In this document: piece after piece, positions 50,094 through 59,154 of the stretch
Numbering within the stretch: position 1 is the first letter of the stretch
Layout of the letters: each line of letters opens with the position of its first letter
Assembly (NCBI GenBank): GCA_018648325.1
Contig: JABGRK010000017.1
Coordinates: 237,588 to 301,587 of the forward strand
From: Chloroflexota bacterium
GTDB taxonomy: Bacteria; Chloroflexota; Dehalococcoidia; JABGRK01
Direction of reading: 5' to 3'
DNA: 64,000 nucleotides
Program-made: the position numbers and the translations under genes
Notes under the pieces: model-generated
Told to the model about the DNA's origin: nothing
What the model saw: the letters and a program-made list of their open reading frames with translations, nothing else
Database searches by the model: none

Positions 50094-51560
50094 CTATTTT
50101 TTCTTATTTGCCGGTGTCTCCGGCTTGTGGATTGGAATTGAAAATGAAAAAATATTTCCTCGCTGATGTTTAGGTGTCACCCATATCTCACCCTGGTGCT
50201 GTATTACAAGTTTTTTGCATATTGCCAACCCCAGGCTCAATCCCGGCAAGCGTTTTATCATATCATAATCGCTGCCACGGTAATAGGGTTCAAATATTCT
50301 TTTTTTATCCTGATCACTGACGGATGGGCCGGCATCTTCAACTTCTACTACTACTCTACTATTATTTTGGACCACGTGCAACATTATGACACTATCGGTA
50401 GGAGAATACTTATTTGCATTAGACAGTAAATTGAACATTATCTGTTCTAATCTCTCCAAATCTCCATTCACTTTGGGAAGGCCCTTTGGCAGTTGTGTTT
50501 TAAGCGTTTGTCCCTTGTTTTTAAAAACGTAAAACAGTCTTGATGCGATGTCTTTTATCACCGAGCCGATGTTAACAGGTGCAAGGTTGAGTTCTATAGT
50601 AGATATCTCCAGCTTGGCAAGGTCAAGTAGCTCGGTTACACGTTTGTTCATCCACCATGCGCTACGGCTTACGTTGCGTATTAGGTTTTCTTCACGATGG
50701 TTGGATCGTGCAGAAATCTCACCAGAGAGTAATTCTGATGAGGAAATTATGGCGGCAAGTGGAGTTTTTAGCTCGTGAGCGATGCTATACAAAAATTCTG
50801 TTTTCTGTTCATCTTGAGTTTCCAGTTCCTTGCGCATTCCTTTTTCCAGGTTATACAGACGAGCATTTTCCAGTTCAATTGAGACTCGCTTAGTTATTGT
50901 GGTTATTAATTGTTCATCTGACTGATCGTATTTCCTGCCTGATTTTTGGGGACCAAGCAGTAGTATACCCACCATCTCATTGCTTGGCGTTATCAGCGGA
51001 GCAAACAGCTCAATATTTTCGATCTGTTTTTTCTGTTTGTCAGTCAGAGCTTGAAGTTGTGGTATCAGGTTGATCTCATGATCGCGCAACAATTTCATAT
51101 TGAGCTTGAGCCACTTGATAACCGGGTTGTTGCGTTTTATATTTACATTCGCACTGCTACCTTCAGTTGTTGCTATAGCGTTGTAATCCTGCGATTCCGT
51201 TAGCAGAAGCAGACTAATGTGGGTATCTTCCAGTGCTTGATTTAGTAACTCAACAATGGAAGAGCCGAAATTCCCGATATCGCTTATGGAGTGGACTTCT
51301 TGATTGAAGCTCTCCAGGTTTTTGAGGAAATTATAGCGCTGCTGGTAGAAGCATTTATGAACTCTGTTTTGCACCCGGTTCCATATGGGATGCAGGGCAA
51401 GAATCAGCACTATTAGTAATGGTATTAGTACGGGTAATATCAGTCCTGGCCTTAGCAATGTTGTAGCCAGAGATACTAAGGCCACATACGGTACGGCTAC
51501 TATGGTGCTCATTACCAAGTAGCTTGCGCTTTTTCTAAATAAATCATTTCCACCAGACAT
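50094..51560 (-). CDS. Sensor histidine kinase with GAF-like domain
   Basis: A 488-residue membrane kinase. Two hydrophobic helices near the N-terminus (residues about 15-70) are followed by a GAF-like region (about 95-240), the dimerisation domain with phosphorylated His in YSIAHELKTPLAAI, and the ATP-binding domain with N box NLLSNANKYSP. The G1 box is DAGPSVS and the G2 box GLSLGLA, both slightly off consensus. The ATG at 51560 is chosen for its AAAGGTGA box. No periplasmic sensor domain, so it probably senses an internal or membrane signal. Confidence 0.9.
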   Translation of the reverse strand: MSGGNDLFRKSASYLVMSTIVAVPYVALVSLATTLLRPGLILPVLIPLLIVLILALHPIWNRVQNRVHKCFYQQRYNFLKNLESFNQEVHSISDIGNFGSSIVELLNQALEDTHISLLLLTESQDYNAIATTEGSSANVNIKRNNPVIKWLKLNMKLLRDHEINLIPQLQALTDKQKKQIENIELFAPLITPSNEMVGILLLGPQKSGRKYDQSDEQLITTITKRVSIELENARLYNLEKGMRKELETQDEQKTEFLYSIAHELKTPLAAIISSSELLSGEISARSNHREENLIRNVSRSAWWMNKRVTELLDLAKLEISTIELNLAPVNIGSVIKDIASRLFYVFKNKGQTLKTQLPKGLPKVNGDLERLEQIMFNLLSNANKYSPTDSVIMLHVVQNNSRVVVEVEDAGPSVSDQDKKRIFEPYYRGSDYDMIKRLPGLSLGLAICKKLVIQHQGEIWVTPKHQRGNIFSFSIPIHKPETPANKKK

Positions 51561-51718
51561 ATAAATCACCTTTAATGGGTAATAGCTGTAATAGCCCTGT
51601 GGCATTTTATAACACAGCGAGAGATAGATAACAAGGTGTCATAAGTATAATAATCTATCAAAATGTTTTGGGTTGCCAGGTTGTTGAATATGTCAGATAC
51701 GGCTTTTTAAAAAAAGTT

Positions 51719-52744
51719 TTAAATTATCAGCATGGCATCACCGAAGCTGTAGAAGCGGTAATTATGCTCAATAGCCTGACTATATGCCACTCTGATGTTT
51801 TTAGTTCCGGCAAAGGCTGCCACTAGCATGAGCAAAGTTGATTTGGGCAGGTGGAAATTGGTGACTAGCGCGTCCGGTACTGCAAAGTCATATCCTGGTA
51901 GTATGAAATGCCCTGTCCAATCTGCATAAGCAGATAGTTTGCCGTTAGCGTTTTGCTTTGCTGCCGTCTCAACCAGTCTGACAGATGTTGTCCCCACGTT
52001 AATTATACGTCGCCCATCGGCCTTGGCCTTATTGATCCTGTCGGCTACTTCATTACTTACTTCGCCGTACTCCTTATGCATAAGATGCTGGGCCGGATCA
52101 TCAACTTTTACCGGCTTAAAAGACCCCATACCTACATGCAGTGTCACAAACTTCAGCTCAACGCCTTTAACCTGTATTTTTGAAAGCAGCTCCGGTGTGA
52201 AGTGCAGTCCGGCGGTGGGTGCGGCAACGCTTCCTTTGACACGCGCGTAGACCGTTTGATATCGCTCAGGATCATTGATCGACGTATGTATGTAGGGAGG
52301 TAGCGGTACTATACCCAGCTTATCAAGTTTTGATTCATCGGAAAACCTGATTGTCCTGATTCCACCTTGACCTCTTTCCATAACTTCGGCAGTTACGCTC
52401 AAGTCGCCCGTGCCAATCTCGATGACAGTTCCCTCACGCACGCGCTGTCCCGGTTTGACCAGTGTTTCCCACAATCCGTCTCCCTTGGGGTGCAGCAACA
52501 GTATCTCAACCTTGCCGCCGCTGCCGCTCTTGCGTCCCATAAGGCGCGCAGGTATAACACGGCTCTCGTTAAACACCAGCACGTCGCCTTCTGACAGATA
52601 GTCGGGAAGATCGTAGAAGTGCTTGTGCTCGATTGTACCGTCCTTTTTTGATAACACAAGTAGTTTGGAGTGATCGCGGGGCTCAGCGGGAGTTTGGGCG
52701 ATATACTCGGGCGGCAGTATGTAATCGAAATCGCTGGTTTTCAT
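51719..52744 (-). CDS. queA: S-adenosylmethionine:tRNA ribosyltransferase-isomerase
   Basis: Forms epoxyqueuosine at tRNA position 34. FDYILPPEYIAQTPAEPRDHSKLLVL at the start, and ARVKGSVAAPTAGLHFTPELL and the FHLPKSTLLMLVAAF motif are distinctive. 341 residues, full length. Its ATG overlaps the fmt stop by 4 bases. Confidence 0.96.
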   Translation of the reverse strand: MKTSDFDYILPPEYIAQTPAEPRDHSKLLVLSKKDGTIEHKHFYDLPDYLSEGDVLVFNESRVIPARLMGRKSGSGGKVEILLLHPKGDGLWETLVKPGQRVREGTVIEIGTGDLSVTAEVMERGQGGIRTIRFSDESKLDKLGIVPLPPYIHTSINDPERYQTVYARVKGSVAAPTAGLHFTPELLSKIQVKGVELKFVTLHVGMGSFKPVKVDDPAQHLMHKEYGEVSNEVADRINKAKADGRRIINVGTTSVRLVETAAKQNANGKLSAYADWTGHFILPGYDFAVPDALVTNFHLPKSTLLMLVAAFAGTKNIRVAYSQAIEHNYRFYSFGDAMLII

Positions 52745-53679
52745 TGCAGAATTGAACCTATGAATTCATGTTGCCCACGTGTAAAGTCTGTTATTGGCAT
52801 AGGGCGTTTTCCCGCCATTTGTACTTTGTTTAGCACCAGAACGCCGTTTCCGGTTACAACGCCGACATTGCCATCGCAGTCGTTTAGTTCTATGATTTGC
52901 CCTGCTTTTAAGTCGGTCGTTTCTACCGAAATTGCGGTGGCTTCTATTATCTTGAGTATTTTGCCACCCAGCGTGGTGTAGCATCCCGGCCAAGGATCAA
53001 AAGCACATACCATCCTTGCTATATGTTGGGCTGGTGCGCTCCAGTCTATTCTACCATCATCTTTGGCGAATGTTCTGCTGTAGGTGACCATGCTTTCGTC
53101 CTGCGGTTGGGCCACAATGTCGCCTTTTACCCAGCCTGGGATGGTATTTATCAGCAGCCTGGCTCCTATTTCAAACAGTTTGGGTGTTAGTGCTGCGGTG
53201 GTATCGGACAGTCCAATTTTGGTTTCTGTTTGTGCCAGAATATGGCCGCTGTCTACCTTTGGAAGCACCGTCATAACCGTAACCCCTGTTTTGCTGTCAC
53301 CATTAAGTACTGCGCTGGCCACTGGCGATGGCCCCCGGTATTTGGGAAGCAGCGACGGGTGAATATTGAGGCATCCGATTTTAGGCATATCGATCACACT
53401 TTTAGGCAGTATGTGCCCGTAAGAGGCCACTACAGTTATATCCGGCTCGAACGTTGCCATATGCTCAACAACCGCCGCATCCTTAAAGGTTATCGGCTCT
53501 TCAATGTGAAGCCCTAGTTTTTGTGCTTGGTGCTTTATGGGCGATGCGGTGTTGTGGCGTCCCCTGCCGCTGGGCTTGTCAGTTTTGGTGTATACGGCAA
53601 CCACGTCGTATCCGCCTTCAACCAGAGTTGTTAGAACGGGTACACTGAAATCGGGTGTGCCCATGAAGATAACGCGCAT
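52741..53679 (-). CDS. fmt: Methionyl-tRNA formyltransferase
   Basis: Formylates initiator Met-tRNA. The N-terminus MRVIFMGTPDFSVPVL, the INIHPSLLPKYRGPSP-like catalytic motif (seen as CLNIHPSLLPKYRGPSP) and GVTVMTVLPKVDSGHIL are present; a C-terminal OB-like domain follows. The ATG at 53679 has GGTGAGG upstream. 312 residues. Co-transcribed with queA. Confidence 0.96.
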   Translation of the reverse strand: MRVIFMGTPDFSVPVLTTLVEGGYDVVAVYTKTDKPSGRGRHNTASPIKHQAQKLGLHIEEPITFKDAAVVEHMATFEPDITVVASYGHILPKSVIDMPKIGCLNIHPSLLPKYRGPSPVASAVLNGDSKTGVTVMTVLPKVDSGHILAQTETKIGLSDTTAALTPKLFEIGARLLINTIPGWVKGDIVAQPQDESMVTYSRTFAKDDGRIDWSAPAQHIARMVCAFDPWPGCYTTLGGKILKIIEATAISVETTDLKAGQIIELNDCDGNVGVVTGNGVLVLNKVQMAGKRPMPITDFTRGQHEFIGSILQ

Positions 53680-53902
53680 AGCAAACCTCACCAGATTATT
53701 ATAAGGTTGATACGTGGCTAAAGGCAATGTTTTGACTTGGGTTGCGCTGCCATTTTATTGGGGGTACTTTTATGGCACCGTGGTTCGAGTTGAGGGCGAA
53801 TAGTACTTGGGGCGTTCTGACTATCAATGATTTTGGGAGTTGCTGGGACACGCTAAGCTGGAATCAACGTAAGCATATACTTTGATCGCATTAACGCTAG
53901 TA

Positions 53903-54136
53903 TTATATCGTTGGCGTAGGCTCCCATACCATATTAGCTATGGCCAATCCGACAAAAATTACCGCCAGCAAAATCGTAAGCTGAAACAGTGTTTTTTCAA
54001 AGCCGCGCCTCGTCCTGAAGGAGCTTGTTTCGGAGCCGAATATCGTTCCTAGTCCTCCGCCTCTGAGCTGCATCAGCAGGGCTACGACCAAAATAATGGA
54101 TACTACAATCAGTGCTATTTGTATTCCTTCTGTCAT
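53903..54136 (-). CDS. secG: Protein translocase subunit SecG
   Basis: A 77-residue membrane protein with two helices, IQIALIVVSIILVVALLMQLR and LFQLTILLAVIFVGLAIANMV, and the intervening GGGLGTIFGS...FRTRRGFEK loop typical of SecG. It follows gatB by 2 bases. Confidence 0.92.
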   Translation of the reverse strand: MTEGIQIALIVVSIILVVALLMQLRGGGLGTIFGSETSSFRTRRGFEKTLFQLTILLAVIFVGLAIANMVWEPTPTI

Positions 54137-54138
54137 AG

Positions 54139-55602
54139 CTATTTGAACCTCTCTATGAGTAGTTTATTTACCATCTGTGGGTTTGCCCGGCCCCGGCTTA
54201 GCTTCATTACCTGGCCTACCAGGAACTTGAGCGCCTGCTCTTTTCCTGCCTTGATGTCGGCGATTGCATTGGGGTTATCTTCAATCGCCTTTTCGATTAT
54301 ACCATCAATCTGACCTGAATCGCTAACCTGTGTAAGACCTTTTGCTTCGATGATCCCGGCAGGCTTCTTGCCTGTAGCAAACATTTCCTCAAAAACAGTC
54401 TTGGCCAGCTTGTTGCTAATGGTTCCTTTGTCGATAAGATCTATCAGGGCAACAAGGTTTTGTGGCGTGATTTTTGTATCCATAAAATCGGTGCCGGTGG
54501 AGTTGAGCAAACGGGCCAACTCACCATTCATCCAGTTAGTTATGGCTTTTGCGCTATTTTTACTACTAAGTTTTACCGCCTGTTCGAACCAGTCGGCCTG
54601 TATCTTGGTAGCGGTCAGCAGGCTGGCGTCGTACTCCGACAAACCGCAATCATCAATAAAGCGCTGGCGGCGTGCTACAGGTAGTTCAGGTAGATTGGCT
54701 TTAAGCTGGTCAACCCAGGTTTTGCTGATAGCCAGCGGCGGCAGGTCAGGCTCAGGGAAATATCTATAATCGTGGGCGTGTTCTTTGCTACGCTGGCTGT
54801 TAGTTGTACCGGAAGCATCGTCCCAGCCGCGCGTTTCCTGCACAATTGTTCCGCCGGAGCCTATAACTTCCTGCTGTCTTTTTACCTCGTAATCCAGCGC
54901 ACTATACACAGCCTTGAAGCTGTTCATGTTTTTTATTTCAACCTTGGTAGTAAGCTCTTTCATTCCCTCGGGCCTGATGCTGATGTTGGCGTCGCAGCGG
55001 AAGGTACCCTCCTCCATGTTTCCTGTGGATACACCAAGGTACTGCACGATGCTGCGCAGTTGCATAAGGTACTGGCGTGCTTCTTCAGGTGAGCGTATGT
55101 CGGGCTCACCCACTATTTCCATCAGGGGCGAGCAGGAGCGGTTCACATCCACCAGCGAATAGGTTTCGCCGGATGGGTCCTGCCGGTGCATCAGCCTGGC
55201 GGTGTCTTCTTCCAGATGTACGCGGGTTATACCTATGCGCCGTGTTTGATCATCGGTAGTTACATTGATCCAGCCGTTAAGAGATAGAGGCATATCGAAT
55301 TGTGATATCTGATAACCCTTAACCAGGTCGGGGTAGGGGTAGTTTTTGCGGTCGAACTTGGTGTATTCGGGTATTTCACAGTTGAGTGCCAACGCCGTCA
55401 TTATGGTGTACTGCACCGCCTTTTTGTTGATGACGGGCAGCACGCCGGGCATGCCAAGGCACACCGGACAGACATGAGTATTGGGTTCTTTTCCGGCGTA
55501 ATCGGTGCTGCAAGAGCAAAACATTTTGCTATTGGTAAGTAGTTGAGCATGCACCTCAAGCCCGATTACCGTTTCATATTTTGTTGCTGTATTTGTAGTC
55601 AT
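54139..55602 (-). CDS. gatB: Aspartyl/glutamyl-tRNA amidotransferase subunit B
   Basis: Part of GatCAB, which converts Glu-tRNA-Gln (and Asp-tRNA-Asn) to the amide forms. The start VIGLEVHAQLLTNSKMFCSCS, the CPVCLGMPGVLPVIN cysteines and the C-terminal YqeY-like helical domain are present in 487 residues. gatA and gatC are not in the window. secG follows at once. Confidence 0.96.
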   Translation of the reverse strand: MTTNTATKYETVIGLEVHAQLLTNSKMFCSCSTDYAGKEPNTHVCPVCLGMPGVLPVINKKAVQYTIMTALALNCEIPEYTKFDRKNYPYPDLVKGYQISQFDMPLSLNGWINVTTDDQTRRIGITRVHLEEDTARLMHRQDPSGETYSLVDVNRSCSPLMEIVGEPDIRSPEEARQYLMQLRSIVQYLGVSTGNMEEGTFRCDANISIRPEGMKELTTKVEIKNMNSFKAVYSALDYEVKRQQEVIGSGGTIVQETRGWDDASGTTNSQRSKEHAHDYRYFPEPDLPPLAISKTWVDQLKANLPELPVARRQRFIDDCGLSEYDASLLTATKIQADWFEQAVKLSSKNSAKAITNWMNGELARLLNSTGTDFMDTKITPQNLVALIDLIDKGTISNKLAKTVFEEMFATGKKPAGIIEAKGLTQVSDSGQIDGIIEKAIEDNPNAIADIKAGKEQALKFLVGQVMKLSRGRANPQMVNKLLIERFK

Positions 55603-55670
55603 AAATCTAACTTAATTAGTATATCGCCTTTGCTCTACCTGTGGCAAGAAGTCAGAGCTTATTGCTTAAT

Positions 55671-55708
55671 ACAAAAAGAGGCATGTTTTAAACATACCCC
55701 TTTTTTGT
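55671..55708 (-). terminator. Terminator between mrp and gatB
   Basis: A stem built on GAGGCATGTTT and AAACATACCCC, flanked by A- and T-runs, so it may work in both directions. Two imperfect pairs are seen. It lies between the end of the Mrp gene and the gatB start. Confidence 0.6.
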
Positions 55709-55726
55709 ATTGTGCGCTTATATTAT

Positions 55727-56728
55727 CTACTCGGCGCTTTCAAGCACCTTGGTTAGGTTCTTTGAAAATGCATCAAATTCAGGCGTGCTGTATTTTTCTA
55801 CATCGCCAGCATCGCACAGGGCGGCCAGCTTGGGATCGATTGGCAGTTGTGCCAGCAGTGGTGCGTTAGCAGCGTCAGCCACTTCCTGTCCACGGCTTTT
55901 ACCGAAAAGCTCCATTTTTTTACCCGTCTCCGGTATTTCAAGATAGCTCATGTTTTCTACCACGCCAAAGATTTTTTTACCTATCTTGTGAGACATTGTT
56001 ACCGCTTTTCTTACCACCATACTTGCCAAGTCCTGCGGAGTTGATACGATGACCACTCCGGCAACGGGTAAGGTTTGCATTACGGTTAGAGGTGCGTCGG
56101 CGGTTCCCGGAGGCAGGTCTACGAACAGATAATCCAGTTTACCCCAGAGAACCTCTTCCCAGAACTGCTTGATGGCGCCGGAGATGACCGGGCCGCGCCA
56201 GATGACGGCCTCGTGCTCGTCTTCCAGCATAAGATTAATGGACATTACCTCGATGCCCAGATGCGAGATGATGGGCAATATGCCTGACTCACTGCCTATG
56301 GGCCTTGTTTTCATGCCGAACATTTTTGGTATGGACGGGCCGGTGATGTCGGCATCCAGTATGCCAACGCTTTTGCCCTGACGCGCCAGCGCCACAGCAG
56401 ATAGCCCCGTAACCAGCGATTTGCCTACGCCGCCCTTGCCGCTCATAATGGCTACTACCTTGGTTACCTGGTTGACATCCATGGGTTTGGCGGCAACGAA
56501 CTCGGTGGTTATCTGGGCTCCGTCGGCTATTTTTTCTACTGCTGCCTCGATCTTGGTTTTTATCCATTCCTGCGTGCCGGGGCCGATGGCTGCATCTGCA
56601 ACAGTTACATTCACTTTGCCGTCCGCTACCTCCACGCTTTTTAGCAGGTTCAGATCAATAAGACTGCGGCCCACGCCGGGTACCAGCAGTTCTCCGATAG
56701 CTTTTGTTACTTCATCCTGATTTGCCAT
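55727..56728 (-). CDS. mrp: Mrp/NBP35 family Fe-S carrier ATPase
   Basis: A 333-residue protein with an N-terminal MIP18/DUF59 domain (about 5-85) and a P-loop ATPase domain with the deviant Walker A GKGGVGKS in AIMSGKGGVGKSLVTG. WRGPVISGAIKQFWEEVLW and DYLFVDLPPGTADAPLT are typical. Such proteins carry and deliver iron-sulfur clusters. The CxxC near the C-terminus found in many Mrp proteins was not seen. AAGGAG lies 10 bases upstream. Confidence 0.92.
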   Translation of the reverse strand: MANQDEVTKAIGELLVPGVGRSLIDLNLLKSVEVADGKVNVTVADAAIGPGTQEWIKTKIEAAVEKIADGAQITTEFVAAKPMDVNQVTKVVAIMSGKGGVGKSLVTGLSAVALARQGKSVGILDADITGPSIPKMFGMKTRPIGSESGILPIISHLGIEVMSINLMLEDEHEAVIWRGPVISGAIKQFWEEVLWGKLDYLFVDLPPGTADAPLTVMQTLPVAGVVIVSTPQDLASMVVRKAVTMSHKIGKKIFGVVENMSYLEIPETGKKMELFGKSRGQEVADAANAPLLAQLPIDPKLAALCDAGDVEKYSTPEFDAFSKNLTKVLESAE

Positions 56729-56802
56729 TAACTATTTGCTCCTTATCCAGTTTGCTTACGATTTATCTCTTATACATTAAGTTTAACAGACTCAGCTTTT
56801 TT

Positions 56803-57246
56803 TTACAGCTTGCGGTATGCTTTTTTCCATGGTTCACGTTTGAGCGCCAGAAAGTCACGTATGGCGTTTTTAACGGCTTTTGCTGCAACCAGTGCCAGTT
56901 CCTGATTGTGATCTGGCAGTCCACCGAGTGCGTCAAGTATGGCCTTTTGAGTGATCTTTAGCGCACCGGCAACGTCTTTTCCAGTTATCATCTCGGCTGC
57001 CATGCTACCGCAAGCCAGTGTTGCTGCGCATCCGTCTGTCTCAAAAGAGGCTTTTGATATCTTGCCGCCTGCTACCTTGATCCACATTTGAATGGTCTCA
57101 CCGCAGGAGCTGGACGCAGTACCTATGCCATCCCAGTCAGCCAGCCGGCCGAAGTTACGCGTGTTTATGGCATAGTCGATAACCGTGTCAGTATAGGTGC
57201 CCTTCATTTGGGCGATTACCTTAGTTGTTGCCTCATCGTAGTTCAT
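56803..57246 (-). CDS. IscU/NifU-type iron-sulfur cluster scaffold
   Basis: A 147-residue scaffold. Cysteines C48 (ASSSCGETIQMW) and C73 (ETDGCAATLACGS) match the first two ligands of IscU, and C79 is additional. The third classical ligand, in an HC motif near the C-terminus, is missing: the segment reads LPDHNQELALVAAKAV. It may use H or D there, or work differently. The ATG at 57246 is preferred to a GTG 6 bases earlier because AGGTGA precedes it. It lies upstream of the Mrp gene. Confidence 0.85.
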   Translation of the reverse strand: MNYDEATTKVIAQMKGTYTDTVIDYAINTRNFGRLADWDGIGTASSSCGETIQMWIKVAGGKISKASFETDGCAATLACGSMAAEMITGKDVAGALKITQKAILDALGGLPDHNQELALVAAKAVKNAIRDFLALKREPWKKAYRKL

Positions 57247-57310
57247 GTTCACCTGATCTTAATATTGGTGTTTGTTTCATAGTATGGAGGTCTTTATCAA
57301 CCCCCTTTAG

Positions 57311-57376
57311 TCCCCCATTCATGGGGGAGTGTGAATCTGGGGGACACCCCCAGACTCCCGGCAGGAAGAATCCTGC
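57311..57376. repeat. Array of three hairpins, REP/MITE-like
   Basis: Three perfect palindromes in a row: TCCCCCAT/ATGGGGGA (57311-57328), CTGGGGG/CCCCCAG (57337-57353) and GCAGGA/TCCTGC (57361-57376). They lie in a 200-base non-coding gap and are far more G/C-run-rich than their surroundings. Such arrays are typical of dispersed bacterial palindromic repeats, though no second copy is in the window. Confidence 0.6.
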
Positions 57377-57445
57377 ATCTCTTGATAATCGTATTGTTTA
57401 AACAACGATGTTTATTTCACTAATAAAACAAACGTGAAAACGGCT

Positions 57446-57703
57446 CTATATGATATCGGGTGTGGGTTCTTCTTTTACCCAGATTCTAAACAGCTTTTCA
57501 CCGCTATTTCCAAAGCATGCAAGTCCATCCGGGATTACCTGCTCAACCTGAACCTCGCCAAGCTCTTTAGCCTGAGCAAGCCAGTTCTCAAAATGCATGC
57601 CACCACCAAAGTAAACTTTGCGCCACCTGGCCCCGTTTTCATCTACCTTATTTTGTATTAATTGTTCCCGGCTCATCTGGTTGTCGCAGGTTTGTTCGTC
57701 CAT
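57446..57703 (-). CDS. Conserved hypothetical protein
   Basis: An 85-residue soluble protein that I cannot place. A GARWRKVYFGGGMHFENWLAQAKELGEVQVEQV segment suggests a small mixed fold and the tail is RIWVKEEPTPDII. The ATG at 57703 has CCGGAGAAACG just upstream. It follows the DUF1847 gene by 16 bases and is probably co-transcribed and functionally linked with it. Confidence 0.6.
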   Translation of the reverse strand: MDEQTCDNQMSREQLIQNKVDENGARWRKVYFGGGMHFENWLAQAKELGEVQVEQVIPDGLACFGNSGEKLFRIWVKEEPTPDII

Positions 57704-57719
57704 CGTTTCTCCGGATATA

Positions 57720-58394
57720 TCAGGCTTCTTTTTGATATAGACGCCTGTAGTACGGGCCTTTGGCATATAGTACCGCCGCTGGATTATGACCGGTTACCCT
57801 GTCTTTTACTATCATCACTGTGGTAAGTTGTTCGACGTGTTTTAAAAATAGAGCGTCGTGGCCCACACACAAACCTATGAGTATATTGAAGTCGGTGTTG
57901 GCGTCATTGAGTAGCTTGGCCTGAGCAATGGGATTGCACATGGCTTCGAACTTGTCTGATTTGGATATTTTGTCTTCGGGCTTAAGGCCTATTTCAGACT
58001 TGTCGACTGCACCGCATTTACAGCACACCGATACTACCTCAAATCCCTTATTTTGTAGTATCTCGGTAAGGGTTTTGGCCTCATTTGATAGACCCATGCA
58101 AAATGCCAGCCCCAGTTTTTTGTAGCCCATCTTTTTAGCAAAGAGGTAAGTTTCTTCGACTCTGGGGTGTATCATCGTTTTACCCAGCGGGCTTTGCCCG
58201 TGACACTCGGCCTCCTGAATGGATGCCTGTCGGGCAAACTCAAGCAGCTCAGGATCATCGTAATTGGCAAGCGCGCTATCCAGAACATCTTTACTGGTTA
58301 TCATGGGGCAGTTCTCCAGCGCTTCTTCCGTGTGTTCTGATGAGCATACCCGTTTTGTGCAAAGTGAGCACTGTGTCAGGTGATCATCTGGCAT
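57720..58394 (-). CDS. DUF1847 family metal-binding protein
   Basis: A 224-residue protein with many cysteines: CSLCTKRVC near the start, CPM, a single C in GLAFCMGLSNEAKTL, CCKCGAV, MCNPIAQAKLLN and GLCVGHDALFLKHV. These match DUF1847, a family of presumed metal- or cluster-binding proteins common in anaerobes; the molecular role is unknown. AGGGGG lies 8 bases upstream of the ATG. The small unknown gene after it may be a partner. Confidence 0.85.
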   Translation of the reverse strand: MPDDHLTQCSLCTKRVCSSEHTEEALENCPMITSKDVLDSALANYDDPELLEFARQASIQEAECHGQSPLGKTMIHPRVEETYLFAKKMGYKKLGLAFCMGLSNEAKTLTEILQNKGFEVVSVCCKCGAVDKSEIGLKPEDKISKSDKFEAMCNPIAQAKLLNDANTDFNILIGLCVGHDALFLKHVEQLTTVMIVKDRVTGHNPAAVLYAKGPYYRRLYQKEA

Positions 58395-58427
58395 AAGTAC
58401 TTCCCCCTACATATAATTATATACTAA

Positions 58428-59063
58428 TCACCCATCCCAGGCATTAGGCCCGATAAGGGGGACGAAACGGCAGCCGCCCATGCCTTTGGTTGTTGTGCCG
58501 TCTTTTGTTTTGGTGAGTTTGAGCAGTTCCTGCTCGTAGCGTGTTCCGACCGGTATTACTATCCTGCCGTAATCACCAAGCTGGTCGATAAGCTCCTGCG
58601 GCACGCATGGTGCGCCTGCGGTTACGATGATGGCGTCATATGGGGCGTCTGACGGCCAGCCCAGCTCCTCACTCGCGATGTGGCGCTCGATATTTGTATA
58701 GCCCAGGTCGTTTAGTACGGCACAGGCCTTTTCTGATAGACTAGGTAATCGTTCAACCGTGATGACTTTTTCTGCAAGCTCGGCCAGTATTGCTGCCTGA
58801 TATCCGCAGCCTGACCCCACTTCCAGCACTGTCTCAGTGCCTTTAAGTTCTAACGCTTGAGTCATCAGTGCCACGATGTATGGTTGTGATATCGTCTGGT
58901 CCTGGCCGATGGGCAGAGGGATATCCATGTAGGCCCTGCTCAGTTCTGCCTCTGGCACGAACAAATGCCTTGGCACACGGGCCATCGCGTCCAGCACGCG
59001 CGCGTCGGTTATCTCGCGCTTCAGCTTATCAATTAGCCTGATTCTGGCATCGTCGTAGTCCAT
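58428..59063 (-). CDS. pcm: Protein-L-isoaspartate O-methyltransferase
   Basis: Repairs isoaspartyl damage in proteins. The motif region VLEVGSGCGYQAAILAELAEKVITVE, the N-terminal PRHLFVPEAELSRAYMDIPLPIGQDQTISQPYIVALM segment and GRIVIPVGTRYEQELL are characteristic. The ATG at 59063 fits a TATAAT box just upstream; an earlier in-frame start at 59129 would lie in the terminator. 211 residues. Confidence 0.94.
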   Translation of the reverse strand: MDYDDARIRLIDKLKREITDARVLDAMARVPRHLFVPEAELSRAYMDIPLPIGQDQTISQPYIVALMTQALELKGTETVLEVGSGCGYQAAILAELAEKVITVERLPSLSEKACAVLNDLGYTNIERHIASEELGWPSDAPYDAIIVTAGAPCVPQELIDQLGDYGRIVIPVGTRYEQELLKLTKTKDGTTTKGMGGCRFVPLIGPNAWDG

Positions 59064-59075
59064 CGTCTTGCCTAT

Positions 59076-59081
59076 ATTATA
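59076..59081 (-). promoter_or_regulatory. pcm -10 box, near-leaderless start
   Basis: TATAAT (59081-59076 on the minus strand) predicts transcription near 59069, 6 bases before the pcm ATG. No convincing -35 box is seen, as the etf terminator occupies that region. Confidence 0.45.
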
Positions 59082-59089
59082 GCAGGCAC

Positions 59090-59125
59090 AAAAAAATCCG
59101 GCCCATCCAAAAAAGAACGGGCCGG
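59090..59125 (-). terminator. Terminator of the aroH-pyrD-etf operon
   Basis: On the minus strand CCGGCCC (59125-59119) pairs with GGGCCGG (59104-59098) and is followed by ATTTTTTT. A strong intrinsic terminator 29 bases after etfA. Confidence 0.9.
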
Positions 59126-59154
59126 ACATTAGTATCGCTAAAACCGATTTGTTT

